From Embleya sp042956465 (GTDB taxonomy: Bacteria > Actinomycetota > Actinomycetes > Streptomycetales > Streptomycetaceae), in the NCBI RefSeq assembly GCF_042956465.1, contig NZ_JBIBGL010000022.1:62001-126000 (forward strand): DNA of 64,000 nt, in the 5' to 3' direction. Position 1 is the first letter of the stretch; each line of letters starts with the position of its first letter. Positions 39,619 to 48,483 of this stretch are shown piece by piece. The position numbers and the translations under genes are program-made. The notes under the pieces are model-generated. The model was given only the letters and a program-made list of their open reading frames with translations, ran no database searches and was not told where the DNA came from.

Positions 39619-40446
39619 TCAATCGTGCTCACCCCGTCGGGCCAGGGACGCGGCGATGCCGTCCAGGACGCCGGTGAGGCCGGAACGGAACAGGGCGTCC
39701 AGGTCCCATGAGTCGCCGACGGCGCGCATCGCGCGGGTCAGGCGCGGATACGCACCGGACTCGAACAGCGAATCCCACGAGGGAGCGGCGGCCTTGCGCC
39801 ACTGCGCCGCGGTGAGCCCCGATCGCCGTTCGGCCTCGATCTCGTCGACCAGGGTCATGGCCACGCCCTGTGTGTACGCGGCGATCATGAAGACGTACCG
39901 GAACGCCTCACGCGGCTCGAGGTCGAGACCGTCGAAGGACGTGAACGTGCGTTCGCTGTCCGCCGCGATGCCGGGGCTGGTCCTCAACCGGGTGCTCACC
40001 ATGACGTTCCGCAGGATCCAAGGGTGCCGGCGGTACAGCTGCCAGTCGCGGTGGGCGGCGGATTCGAGCCCCTCCCGCCACCCTCGCGGAGCGGGATCGG
40101 GGGGCGGCGCCTCGGTCATCGCCGCCTCCACCATCAGGGCGACCAATTCGTCCTTGGACGGCACGTAGCGATACAGGGACATGGTGCCCGCGTCGAGATC
40201 GGACGCTACGCGACGCATCGAGAGCGCGTCGAGCCCCTCGGCGTCCGCGATCGCGATGCCGGTACGCACGATGACCTCGACGGTGAGGTGCGTTGCCTGG
40301 GCGTCGGGGTTCGCCGCTGTGTCGTCGGGCTCCTGTGCCACGCGTGCCCGGTAGGCCTTCGCCCGGCACGCCCGGGAGCAGTAGCGCCGTGGCCTTCCCC
40401 GCTCGGCCGACTCCAGCACGTTGCCGCAGCGGGCGCACGTCGCCAT
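39619..40446 (-). CDS. TetR-family regulator with N-terminal zinc-ribbon
   Basis: A 275-aa protein starting at ATG 40446 behind AAAGGAGG. The first 45 residues hold four cysteines (ATCARCGN and RRYCSRACRAKAYRARV), a small zinc ribbon seen in some actinomycete TetR proteins. Residues about 60-110 form the HTH (VRTGIAIADAEGLDALSMRRVASDLDAGTMSLYRYVPSKDEL). The C-terminal region is TetR_C-like (HRDWQLYRRHPWILRNVM). It diverges from the MFS exporter gene, and the shared region has a promoter with an inverted repeat over the -10, so it probably represses the exporter and itself. Confidence 0.9.
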   Translation of the reverse strand: MATCARCGNVLESAERGRPRRYCSRACRAKAYRARVAQEPDDTAANPDAQATHLTVEVIVRTGIAIADAEGLDALSMRRVASDLDAGTMSLYRYVPSKDELVALMVEAAMTEAPPPDPAPRGWREGLESAAHRDWQLYRRHPWILRNVMVSTRLRTSPGIAADSERTFTSFDGLDLEPREAFRYVFMIAAYTQGVAMTLVDEIEAERRSGLTAAQWRKAAAPSWDSLFESGAYPRLTRAMRAVGDSWDLDALFRSGLTGVLDGIAASLARRGEHD

Positions 40447-40539
40447 CGCGTGCCTCCTTTTCGTCACGGATCAAGTTGTGTGTCGAAATTCTAGCGTGCG
40501 GGGCGGGAACGTGCGCCAATTGCCCATCAAATAAAGAAC

Positions 40540-40574
40540 TTGGCGGGCCCGTGTGCCGTGCGTATCTTGTACGC
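40540..40574 (+). promoter_or_regulatory. promoter and candidate TetR operator of the MFS exporter gene
   Basis: TTGGCG (40540-40545) and TATCTT (40563-40568) are 17 bases apart. GCGTA-TCTTG-TACGC (40560-40574) is an inverted repeat over the -10, and two more GTACGC copies follow before the gene. This is typical of a repressor-controlled promoter. Confidence 0.6.
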
Positions 40575-40641
40575 GGTCGACACGTACGCAGTACGCATCG
40601 ACGTGCAGGTACCAGTACACACACCTCAGGGAATGGTGGAG

Positions 40642-42210
40642 ATGACGGAAACCCGGAACAAAGCCGGAACGAAGGAGTGGATCGGGCTCGCGGTCCTGGT
40701 GCTCTCCTGCGTACTGGTCTCGATGGACATGTCCGTGCTCTTCGTCGCGCTCCCGTTCCTGACGACCGACCTCGAACCGAGCAGTTCCGAACTGCTCTGG
40801 ATCACCGACGCCTACGGCTTCCTGCTGGCCGGAATGCTCATCACCATGGGTACGCTGGGCGACCGGATCGGCCGACGACGGTTGCTGCTCGCGGGCGCCC
40901 TCGGCTTCGGCGTCGCCTCGGTCCTGGCGGCCCTGTCGACCGATCCGGGCACCCTGATCGCAGCCCGCGCGCTGCTGGGCGTCGCCGGGGCGACACTCGC
41001 GCCGTCCACGCTCTCGCTGATCCGGAACATGTTCCACGACGACCAGGAGCGGGCCACGGCCGTCGGCGTGTGGACCGCCGGTTTCGCGGGCGGTGCCGCG
41101 CTCGGCCCGGTCATCGGCGGCGCGCTGCTCGAGCACTTCTGGTGGGGCTCGGTCTTCCTCGTCAACGTGCCGGTGATGCTGCTGCTGCTCGTTCTCGGCC
41201 CATTGTTGCTCCCGGAGTATCGCGATCCCGAGCCCGGCCGGTTCGACATCCTCGGCGCCGTCCTGTCACTCGTCGCCGTCCTCGGCATCGTGTACGGCAT
41301 CAAGCAGGCCGCGGAACACGGTTTCGGCTGGGTCCCCGCGGCCTACGTCGCCGCCGGGGCCCTGGTCGGCGGCGGATTCCTGTACCGGCAACGGGTGGTC
41401 GACAACCCGATGATCGACTTGGCGCTGTTCCGCTCCCGCAGGTTCAGCGTGTCGTTGGCCACCGAAACCCTGGCGATTTTCGCCCTCGTCGGCTACAGCC
41501 TGTTCACCTCGCAATACATGCAACTCGTGCTGGGCATGGGGCCGTTGGAAGCGGCGCTGTGGTCGCTGCCGACCTTCCTGGTGATGCCCGCGGGCATCGC
41601 GGCGGCCACCGTGCTCGCGCCGCGGATCGGCAACGCGAACGTGATGGTCGTGGGGTTGCTGGTGTCCGTCGCCGGCTACGTCGCGCTGGCGCTGATCCGT
41701 ACCGACTCCGGGAGCGGTCATCTGATCGTCGCGTTGACCGTCGTGGCGCTCGGCATCGGCGGGGTCGTCGCGGTGGTCACCGACATGATCCTGTCCTCCG
41801 CGCCGCCCGAGCGGGCCGGATCCGCGTCGGCGATCTCCGAGACCGCCGCCGAATTCGGCGGCGCCCTCGGCATCGCGGTACTGGGCAGCATCGGCACCGC
41901 GATCTACCGAACGACGGTGACCGACAACGCCCCTGACGGTCTGTCGTCCCAGGAGCTCGACGCGGCCCGGGACACGCTCGGCGCCGCCGTCGACACCGCC
42001 GCGACCCTGCCCGGGAGCAGCGGCGAGGCGTTGCGACAGGTGGCGTTCGACGCCTTCACCCGGGAGATGCGGATCACTGCCGTGGTCGGCGCGACCCTGC
42101 TCACCGGCGCGGCGCTCGCGATCGGAATGCTGCTGCGGGGCACAACCCCCGAACCCGCCACGCAAGGCGAGACGGCGGCAACCGAGGCGACGAGCGAACC
42201 GGTGGGATGA
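40642..42210 (+). CDS. MFS drug exporter, DHA2 (14-helix) family
   Basis: A 522-aa membrane protein. ATG 40642 is preferred to ATG 40633 because AGGGA lies nine bases upstream. Signatures are LDMS-like VSMDMSVLFVALPFL in helix 1, LLWITDAYGFLLAG, GDRIGRRRLLLAGALGFGVAS (loop 2-3), the antiporter motif region AGFAGGAALGPVIGGALLE in helix 5, and about 14 hydrophobic segments in total. The QacA/EmrB group exports drugs by proton antiport. The divergent TetR regulator suggests induction by a toxic compound. The C-terminal tail is a short Thr/Glu-rich stretch. Confidence 0.93.
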   Translation: MTETRNKAGTKEWIGLAVLVLSCVLVSMDMSVLFVALPFLTTDLEPSSSELLWITDAYGFLLAGMLITMGTLGDRIGRRRLLLAGALGFGVASVLAALSTDPGTLIAARALLGVAGATLAPSTLSLIRNMFHDDQERATAVGVWTAGFAGGAALGPVIGGALLEHFWWGSVFLVNVPVMLLLLVLGPLLLPEYRDPEPGRFDILGAVLSLVAVLGIVYGIKQAAEHGFGWVPAAYVAAGALVGGGFLYRQRVVDNPMIDLALFRSRRFSVSLATETLAIFALVGYSLFTSQYMQLVLGMGPLEAALWSLPTFLVMPAGIAAATVLAPRIGNANVMVVGLLVSVAGYVALALIRTDSGSGHLIVALTVVALGIGGVVAVVTDMILSSAPPERAGSASAISETAAEFGGALGIAVLGSIGTAIYRTTVTDNAPDGLSSQELDAARDTLGAAVDTAATLPGSSGEALRQVAFDAFTREMRITAVVGATLLTGAALAIGMLLRGTTPEPATQGETAATEATSEPVG

Positions 42211-42354
42211 CGTCCTTCAGGACCCGGCGGGCCAGGCGGGTTCGGCGGGTCCGAGCACGGCACAGGTCGAGCAGGCCGTGTGGGCCCGGGGTGACTCGCG
42301 TTCCGAAGGCGTCGGGGGCACACGCCACAGAGGGCCGGAGGGGAATCGACGGTT

Positions 42355-42699
42355 CCTACCTCCAAACGCGGCTTCAGGACCGTCCTCGCCGGCCGCAACC
42401 ACCCGCTGTTCTACTCGGCGAACAAACGCCAGGCTCGCGACGGGGACAACTACCGGGTCGGCCGCGCCTACCATTTCACTCCCGACGAATGGGCCCGATA
42501 CCTGGCCGGACAGAGCGCCACCCGGATCCACGAAATTCCCTGGGAATCCATTCAGCGCTCCCGACTGAGGGTTCACTGGTCCGGGGAAACCAAACTGCAC
42601 CTCGAACTCCGAAACGGCAGCACGCTCGTCATCAAGTGGCGGAGCAACTGCGAAGCCGACACCAGGCTCAGCGGGATACTGCCCTTCCAGAACGGCTGA
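42355..42699 (+). pseudogene. coding frame without a start codon, unknown protein
   Basis: An open frame ending at TGA 42697-42699 encodes convincing protein: VLAGRNHPLFYSANKRQA, DNYRVGRAYHFTPDEWARYL, IHEIPWESIQRSRLRVHWSG and LHLELRNGSTLVIKWRSN. No ATG, GTG or TTG lies in this phase back to the previous in-frame stop at 42292-42294, so the start has been lost or shifted out of frame near 42355. Codon use is less GC-biased than the neighbours, which suggests recent acquisition. The family is not recognised. Confidence 0.5.
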
Positions 42700-42839
42700 T
42701 GACCCGATGGCGACCCGGACTTCCTCGGATCGACCATGCCCGCGCCCGGACGGTCGCGCCCGACGATCGCCGGGGGTTGTCGAGGCCGAGGACTGGGACA
42801 CCGCCTGATCAGCCACGCACTGCAACGGTCTTGCGACGT

Positions 42840-43750
42840 GCCTCGCTCAGACGCACCCGTCTGGCCGGTGCCGTGGGACAGCGTGGCGGCGCACAGGGCG
42901 TCGAGGACGGCCTGCAGGGAGTCCTGCTCGGCGGCGCCGAACAGCGCCGGCAGGGCGAAAGCCTGTCGGAGCGCGTTGTGGGTGGTGTCGTCCGGGAGGG
43001 TGATCGTGGTGCGTGGAACATTCGGGTCCTCGAACAGCCGCCGCCACGCTTCGCCCGGGTCGTCGAACGGCGGGGGAAGCGGCGCGCCCGCGTCGAGCGC
43101 GGCCAACGCGGGGCGATCCAGTCGACGTCGGCGAGCCCCGCCGCAGCATAGGCGCGGTGCGCGGCCCAGCGGGCGATCTCGCGTTGCGTCGCGTCGTCCA
43201 CGCGCGCGATCGCGTGGACCAGGTGCACGTCCAGCATTCACAACCTGTGCACGTTCCCGCCCACCCGCCGCAGCCGCTCGGTCGGCAATCGGCCCGCCCA
43301 CATGCGCAGTTCGTGCTGCCGGACACGCTCGGCACGCGCACGGGCCCGCACCTCGCGGGCGGTGCGTTCGGCCGCGGCCCGCTCCCTGGGCGTCGGCGGC
43401 GGCTGTTCCCGGGCGAACTTGTGCCAGTACGCCGCCTTGTCGCTCGCCTGGCGCACCACGCGATCCGGTTCCACGGGCGCGGGCCAGAACTGCAGCAGGT
43501 AGCAGTCGACCGGCGGCTCGCCGTCGAACACCACACCGTGGACGCCCGCCTCGTCCATCCCCACGCGCAGTAACGCACCCGATGGTCGACCGGATCGAGT
43601 TCGAACCCGCACGCGTCCGCGTCCCCCCACTGCGCGAGCCGCACGGCGCGGGTCGGCGGGGTGAACGGTGCCTCGACCACGTCCTCCCACCCCGGCGCGG
43701 ACTCCGCGCTCGACGACGACGTGTACGACGCCCTGGTACGCGGCATCGAC
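42840..43750 (-). pseudogene. multiply frameshifted gene of unknown family
   Basis: Protein-like stretches on the minus strand lie in successive different phases: FTPPTRAVRLAQWGDADACG from about 43690, then VHGVVFDGEPPVDCYLLQFW and SDKAAYWHKFAREQPPPTPR, then VHLVHAIARVDDATQREIAR, then RLFEDPNVPRTTITLPDDTT and LRQAFALPALFGAAEQDSLQ to about 42840. Joining them needs at least three frameshifts. The reconstructed protein would have about 290 residues and no domain I recognise. Either the gene is decayed or the sequence has errors here. Confidence 0.6.
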
Positions 43751-43779
43751 GCATACGAGCGCGACCACCCCTGGAGGTG

Positions 43780-44090
43780 GCCGGCGGAGTCTCAACCAGA
43801 CGAATGCTTCGGGAATGACGGGAGTTGCCGGATCGCCCGGGTGCCCTTGCGCGCCACGGTGACCAGTGTCGAGCCGCGTCGGCGTCGCCGTATCCGGCCC
43901 CGAGCAGTTCCGACGCCCGCGCGCCGGACGCGATCGGGGCCCGGTCGCGGCGTGAGCCCAGGCGGGCGAACAGGTCGTTGAACTTCTCGTCCGGGATGGA
44001 TGCAGCGCGGCACCCGCAGTTGCCCTTGGCCTCCGTCGCCCTCAGCCGGTCGTAAGTCGGCTCGCGCTGGAGGTCATGCTGGAACTCTCG
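43780..44090 (-). pseudogene. tyrosine recombinase (phage-type integrase) fragment
   Basis: The minus strand gives LRATEAKGNCGCRAASIPDEKFNDLF, then GARASELLGAGYGDADA, and after a frameshift TLVTVARKGTRAIRQLPS and PEAFVWLRL in a third phase. The order G-A-R-A-S-E-L-L-G, KGxRxRxxPxSPxAFxWL is the central part of actinomycete tyrosine integrases, including the first catalytic Arg. The C-terminal HxxR...Y block is missing. Short plus-strand frames over this region are shadows. Confidence 0.6.
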
Positions 44091-44513
44091 GCGGCGGCAA
44101 GGGTCTGCACCATGAACTTCACGGTGGACAGCCGCTCCCCGGTGCCGCGAACACCGCCGTGGGCGATTGGTGAGGACGGGCACGGCTCGTCGAACAAGTC
44201 GGGTGGCAGCGGTGGCGGTTGCGTCGTTGCGGGTCTCCCGTCTCAGGTCTTGGTACCCAGCTGGTAACCGGCCTTGTGGGTACCTTCCGGAGCATCGACT
44301 CAACGGGCGGGAGGGATTCCGACAATGGGCTGGATCGTGGTTGTCGGGGCGGGTGGCTGCCCGACTGCTCGACAACGTCAACGTCCGATCCGCACCCGCC
44401 CTCCTCTGCCGGCAGGCAGTCGGCTTGCCGCGCCTCGCGTCGACGTCAGATTCGCCGTAACGGACGTCGAATAGACACCACTATTTCGATCCATAAAGGT
44501 AAGGCAGGACATC
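44091..44513. other. decayed region and upstream region of the oxidoreductase gene
   Basis: The minus strand up to about 44240 still looks faintly coding and is probably the decayed 5' part of the integrase gene. GGTACC sites at 44252-44257 and 44279-44284 with GGTAACC between them could be an operator for the downstream gene. No -35/-10 pair is clear. Confidence 0.4.
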
Positions 44514-45419
44514 ATGCGTGCAGCCCGGTTCCATGAATACGGCGGAGCGGAGAGCCTGGTGGTCGAGCAGGCCCCCGACCCGCATCCCGGAGTTGGTGAG
44601 ATCCGTGTCCGCGTCGCGGCGGCCGGCGTGAATCCCATCGACTGGAAGCTGCGTGCCGGCGCCCTGCACCGGCTGATTCCCCTGGAGCTACCCGCCATCC
44701 CGGGGCGCGACGCCGCCGGGGTGGTCGACGAAATCGGTGACGGAGTGCAGGGGGTGAGCATCGGCGATCGCGTCTTCGGGCTGGGCGGTGTCACCGGCGC
44801 AACCGCGGAGCTGGTCGTCCTCTCGGCCTGGGCCCACGTCCCCGACACGTGGAACGACGAGCAGGCCGCGGGCGCCGGCCTCGCGTCCGTGACCGCGATG
44901 CGTGGCCTGAACGCGCTCGGCTCCCTGGCGGGGCGCACCCTTCTCGTCGAGGGCGCCGCCGGAGGCGTGGGCGGCGCCGCAGTCGAGATCGCTGTGGCAC
45001 AAGGCGCCACCGTGATCGGGACAGCCCGCGAACGCAACCACGAGTTCCTCACCTCTCTCGGCGCCGTTCCCACCACCTACGGCCCCGGCCTCGCGCAGCG
45101 CCTCTCCGTTCTCGCTCCGCGCGGCGTCGACATCGCGCTCGACACGGCGGCCTCCGGCTCCCTGGACGACCTCGTCGCGATCACGGGCGATCCGACACGC
45201 GTCGCGACGGTCGCCGACCACGCAGCCGGGCAGCGCCTGGGCACGCATGTGGTCAACGCGGAGAACGACTCCGCCCTCCTGTCCGCGGCCGCGGAACTGG
45301 GTCGGCAAGGCCGCTACACACCCCGCATCGAACAGACCTACCCCCTGGAGCGGATCGCCGACGCACACGCGCACGCCGAGCGCGGACGCACACGCGGAAA
45401 GATCGTGATCCGCATCTGA
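44514..45419 (+). CDS. zinc-free medium-chain NADP-dependent quinone-oxidoreductase-like enzyme
   Basis: A 301-aa protein starting at ATG 44514. AARFHEYGGAESLVVEQAPDP and VAAAGVNPIDWKLRAGALH form the N-terminal GroES-like domain. PGRDAAGVVDEIGDGVQG is the medium-chain dehydrogenase motif, TLLVEGAAGGVGGAAVEIA the NADP-binding Rossmann motif, and ERIADAHAHAERGRTRGKIVI the family C-terminus. Catalytic zinc ligands are absent, so it belongs to the quinone oxidoreductase/crotonyl reductase-like branch, which reduces activated C=C bonds or quinones. The gene is alone. Upstream GGTACC sites suggest a lost or distant repressor. Confidence 0.92.
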   Translation: MRAARFHEYGGAESLVVEQAPDPHPGVGEIRVRVAAAGVNPIDWKLRAGALHRLIPLELPAIPGRDAAGVVDEIGDGVQGVSIGDRVFGLGGVTGATAELVVLSAWAHVPDTWNDEQAAGAGLASVTAMRGLNALGSLAGRTLLVEGAAGGVGGAAVEIAVAQGATVIGTARERNHEFLTSLGAVPTTYGPGLAQRLSVLAPRGVDIALDTAASGSLDDLVAITGDPTRVATVADHAAGQRLGTHVVNAENDSALLSAAAELGRQGRYTPRIEQTYPLERIADAHAHAERGRTRGKIVIRI

Positions 45420-45834
45420 AGCGGGGGCACGGCGCAGATGCGCGAGCCCGCCAAGGGAGGCCGAGGCGCGGGTGTGTTCCTCGGCCTGCCCTCACGCGCT
45501 CGACACCCAACAGCACACCCACACGAACCGCCGCGTCGTTGGCGCTCCTCGGGGGCCGCCGTGATCTTTGAGCGGACGTTAAGGGGCGGCTCAACACGTC
45601 TTAAGGACGTGCCTTCGGGCCGGCCGCTACTGTGGCGGGCCGACGCAGGTTCCCCATGCCGGGAAACACCGTGCCGCCCACTCGGCCGGGCGAAAGTGCG
45701 AGGTCCACCAAATCGCCGTCAACATCCGATCCGCGCCCCCGGCCCCGCAGCGCCGCTCCCACGCCCGGCCCCGAAACGCCGTCGCTCCCGCGCGACCGCG
45801 CACCCCGACGTCCGGAGCCATCCGCGAAGCGACG
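45420..45834. other. intergenic region with TTAAGG repeats
   Basis: About 415 bases. GTTAAGG near 45576 and CTTAAGG near 45601 form a spaced pair that could bind a regulator. The rest shows Arg/Pro-rich shadows only. Confidence 0.4.
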
Positions 45835-46350
45835 GTGCGGCGCGCCCGTCGGGCAGCCACCTCCCTCGTGCTCTGGGTGACGACGACCGCGATCGTGACC
45901 GCGATCGCCTGGTGGGGGGTGCGCACGGTGCTGCGCGATACCGTCTTCGAACAGCCGCCGTTCCCGGCCGCGCCGCAACACAGCCCGTCCGCACAGGCCC
46001 GGCCCCAGTCGTCGGAGTCCGCGGCGCCGACCCCCACCGGCAAGAAGGTGGTGGCCGCCCCACCACCCGCGTCCACCCGTCCGACGTCGAAGTCCCCGAC
46101 ACCGACGAAGAGCCCCGCCGGCGCGAACACGACGGCTCGGACCTACCAGGTTCTCGGCGGGCGGGCGTCCTTCGAAATCGGCGCCACGTCGGCGACGCTG
46201 ATCTCCGCGACCCCTGCCTCGAACTGGGCCGCGAAGGTGTGGAACAGCGCCGAGTGGATCCGGGTGGACTTCACCAAGGACGGACACACGTCCTCGATCT
46301 TCGTCACCTGGAACGACCACCCGCCCGAGGTCTCCACCCACGAGGAATAG
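45835..46350 (+). CDS. membrane-anchored extracytoplasmic hypothetical protein
   Basis: A 171-aa protein starting at GTG 45835. A basic start (RRARRAATS) and one hydrophobic helix (LVLWVTTTAIVTAIAWWGV) anchor it. A Pro/Ser/Thr/Ala linker (about 40-100) probably spans the cell wall. The last 70 residues form a small beta-rich domain (YQVLGGRASFEIGATSATLI, WNSAEWIRVDFTKDGHTSSI, FVTWNDHPP). The layout is common among Streptomyces surface proteins. Function unknown. It is followed by a long non-coding stretch. Confidence 0.7.
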   Translation: MRRARRAATSLVLWVTTTAIVTAIAWWGVRTVLRDTVFEQPPFPAAPQHSPSAQARPQSSESAAPTPTGKKVVAAPPPASTRPTSKSPTPTKSPAGANTTARTYQVLGGRASFEIGATSATLISATPASNWAAKVWNSAEWIRVDFTKDGHTSSIFVTWNDHPPEVSTHEE

Positions 46351-47015
46351 GTGGGTGGTACGGCTCCGCGCCGAGTGTGCCACTCGGTGAGTGTGGCCCC
46401 CGGTGAGTGTGACTCTCGGTCCGGGGTTCGTTGGGCCGAAGTGCTTCGGGCCGATGCACGGGATGTGCGCAGTGGCAAGTCTCGGCCGTGGGCGTCTTCA
46501 ATCGGATCGCCGCGCTCCCCGACAGGGCCGGTGCCGTCCGCACCTCCTACCCGAAGTCGGTGCGGGCACGGCCTGGTTCGGAATCGACAGGCGTTGTGCC
46601 GCGTGCCGCGTTGCGCGTCCTCTTCTTCCCGCCGCCTGGTCGCCCCGGCCTCGCGCCGCCCCTCGCTGCTCCACGACGGCGACCGCGACGCCCGTCCCCG
46701 GCGTGTGCCGCACCCGGCCCGGCCGACCACTTCGCGTACGACGTGCGTGCCCGGTACGTACGCCATGCGCACCCGGTGCGTACGGCATGCGCGCCTCGAT
46801 GCGGCCCCAGCGAAATCCATCTACCCCGGGACGTGTCGGTGCTCGTCGCCGGGGGCATCTCCGATGCACGTATCGACGCCGCGCACTGCGGGAAGATTCC
46901 CGCACTCGCCCACGATGTCCTTGAGATTCTTTTAAGCCGACACTAGGCCAATATTAATCATGAACCATGGTACGGGCGAGTCTATTTGTGGCACGGGCTG
47001 CTAATCTTTCGCGTC
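46351..47015. other. intergenic region with short direct repeats
   Basis: About 665 bases. CGGTGAGTGTG occurs twice near 46385-46412. GTACGCCATGCGC and GTACGGCATGCGC lie 25 bases apart near 46745-46790. No gene is supported. The last 100 bases are unusually AT-rich for this genome and hold the promoter of the following gene. Confidence 0.45.
46921..46949 (+). promoter_or_regulatory. candidate promoter of the choice-of-anchor-A gene
   Basis: TTGAGA (46921-46926) and TAGGCC (46944-46949) are 17 bases apart within AT-rich DNA, 65-115 bases upstream of the gene. Confidence 0.4.
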
Positions 47016-48377
47016 GTGAGAATCAATGGAAAGAACATGGCGGGCATCACCGCAGCCATCGCCGCAGCGGCCGCTCTCGGTCTGATCGGCGCGGGACCCG
47101 GTTACGCGGAAAAGGCGGGCGGCCGATCGGCGTCCTGTCCCACCTCCGGAGAAATGCCGGCCATAGGGAATTCGCCGCGCTTCACGGACAACAATGTGGC
47201 GCTTTTCGCGGGCGGCGACTACACGGCCGACGGTGCGGCCGCGGAAGCCGAGGGCCTGTTGGTGGTCAAGGGTCGGGCGACGTTCGCGAAGAGTTCCGGC
47301 GGCGTCTTCAACGTGGGCCGCGTGGGCGCCGGTTCGGGCATCCTGCCGTCCTCCGGCAACGTCATGCTGGCCGTCGGCGGTGACCTCTCGATCGCCAAGG
47401 GTACGACGGTCGACGTCGGCTCCGGGCTCATCGCAGGCCCCAAATACGGTGGTTCGGTGCAGATCGGCGGCTCGTTGAACGCGGCCGGCACGTTGCAGAC
47501 CAACGGCGGGGCAAGCTCGTCGCGGATGGGGTCCGCCCGAGCGATCGAGCCGTACGGCGGCTTCGACCGGACCCTGCGGGACGAGTCCGCGTCGCTCGGC
47601 GCCCTGAAGCAGACCGGCACGGCTACCCGCTCGGGCGCGACGGTGACGTTCAAGAGCACTGCGGCGAGCATCGGCAACATCCAGGTGTTCGAAATATCGG
47701 CGGCGGATATGAACGGCGCTTCGACGTTCGTATTCGAGGCGATCCCGGACAACTCTTCGGTCCTGGTGAACACGACCGGCACACAGGGCGTATCCATTTC
47801 ACCGATGTCCGTCGGATTCAACGGGGAACGCGTCGATATCTATTCGTCACCCACATACGGCTCGGCCGCTTCGCGCATCCTGTACAACTTCCGCGAAGCC
47901 GAGTCCCTGACCCTGGGCGGCGGCGGAAACTTCATCGGGTCGATCCTCGCCCCCAAGGCATCGGCGGATCTGACGGCGAGTACCAACGGCCGCCTGTACG
48001 TCGGTGGGAACGTAAGAATGCACGGGACCGGCAACGAAAGCCACAATTATCCGTGGAGCGGCGCGCCGACCTTCGCCTGCAAGCCCGAAGTCCCCACGTC
48101 TCCCACACCTCCCCTGCCGTCCGCGTCCGCCCCGCAGCCTTCCCGACCGGGTACGCCCGAGCAACCCGGCCTGCCCGGCCGGCCGACCCCGTCCGCGGAG
48201 TCCCCGGGTGCCACGCCGCCGGAGTCGGCCCGCCCGGTCACGCCCGGCGACGGCAAGTCGCTGGCCGAGACCGGCGGTTCGCACACAACCATCCTCGCCG
48301 TGTCCGCGACGGCCGCAGTCGCACTCGTGGGCGGCGCGGGCGTCTTGGCAGCGGCCCGGCGCCGCCGCCGGACGTGA
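47016..48377 (+). CDS. choice-of-anchor-A domain surface protein with LAETG sorting signal
   Basis: A 453-aa protein. GTG 47016 gives a proper signal peptide (RINGKNMAGITAAIAAAAAL); ATG 47037 has a better ribosome binding site but no basic start. The body (about 40-345) is the choice-of-anchor-A beta-helical domain: NVALFAGGDYTADGAAAE, VGGDLSIAKGTTVDVGSG, then YNFREAESLTLGGGGNFIGS and LYVGGNVRMHGTGNESHNYP. A Pro-rich wall-spanning linker leads to LAETG, a hydrophobic helix and RRRRRT, the class E sortase substrate layout. It is probably covalently attached to the cell wall. No class E sortase is in the window. Confidence 0.9.
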   Translation: MRINGKNMAGITAAIAAAAALGLIGAGPGYAEKAGGRSASCPTSGEMPAIGNSPRFTDNNVALFAGGDYTADGAAAEAEGLLVVKGRATFAKSSGGVFNVGRVGAGSGILPSSGNVMLAVGGDLSIAKGTTVDVGSGLIAGPKYGGSVQIGGSLNAAGTLQTNGGASSSRMGSARAIEPYGGFDRTLRDESASLGALKQTGTATRSGATVTFKSTAASIGNIQVFEISAADMNGASTFVFEAIPDNSSVLVNTTGTQGVSISPMSVGFNGERVDIYSSPTYGSAASRILYNFREAESLTLGGGGNFIGSILAPKASADLTASTNGRLYVGGNVRMHGTGNESHNYPWSGAPTFACKPEVPTSPTPPLPSASAPQPSRPGTPEQPGLPGRPTPSAESPGATPPESARPVTPGDGKSLAETGGSHTTILAVSATAAVALVGGAGVLAAARRRRRT

Positions 48378-48400
48378 CGGCACGGCGACGCTGACGGGCA

Positions 48401-48434
48401 CCGGGGCGGGGCGGTCTCGGCCGCCCCGCCCCGG
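48401..48434 (+). terminator. strong hairpin terminator
   Basis: Perfect 14-base arms CCGGGGCGGGGCGG (48401-48414) and its complement (48421-48434), loop TCTCGG, 23 bases after the LAETG-protein stop. Confidence 0.85.
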
Positions 48435-48483
48435 TCCGCTCGCAGGCCCACGCCGCGGCACCGACCTCGCCTCCGACTCCGAG

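Noticed and set aside
43661..43981. A plus-strand gene containing DDDVYDALVRGIDAYERDHPW
   Set aside because: It has no start with a ribosome binding site and lies opposite the decayed integrase and neighbour gene; it breaks into Arg-rich sequence.
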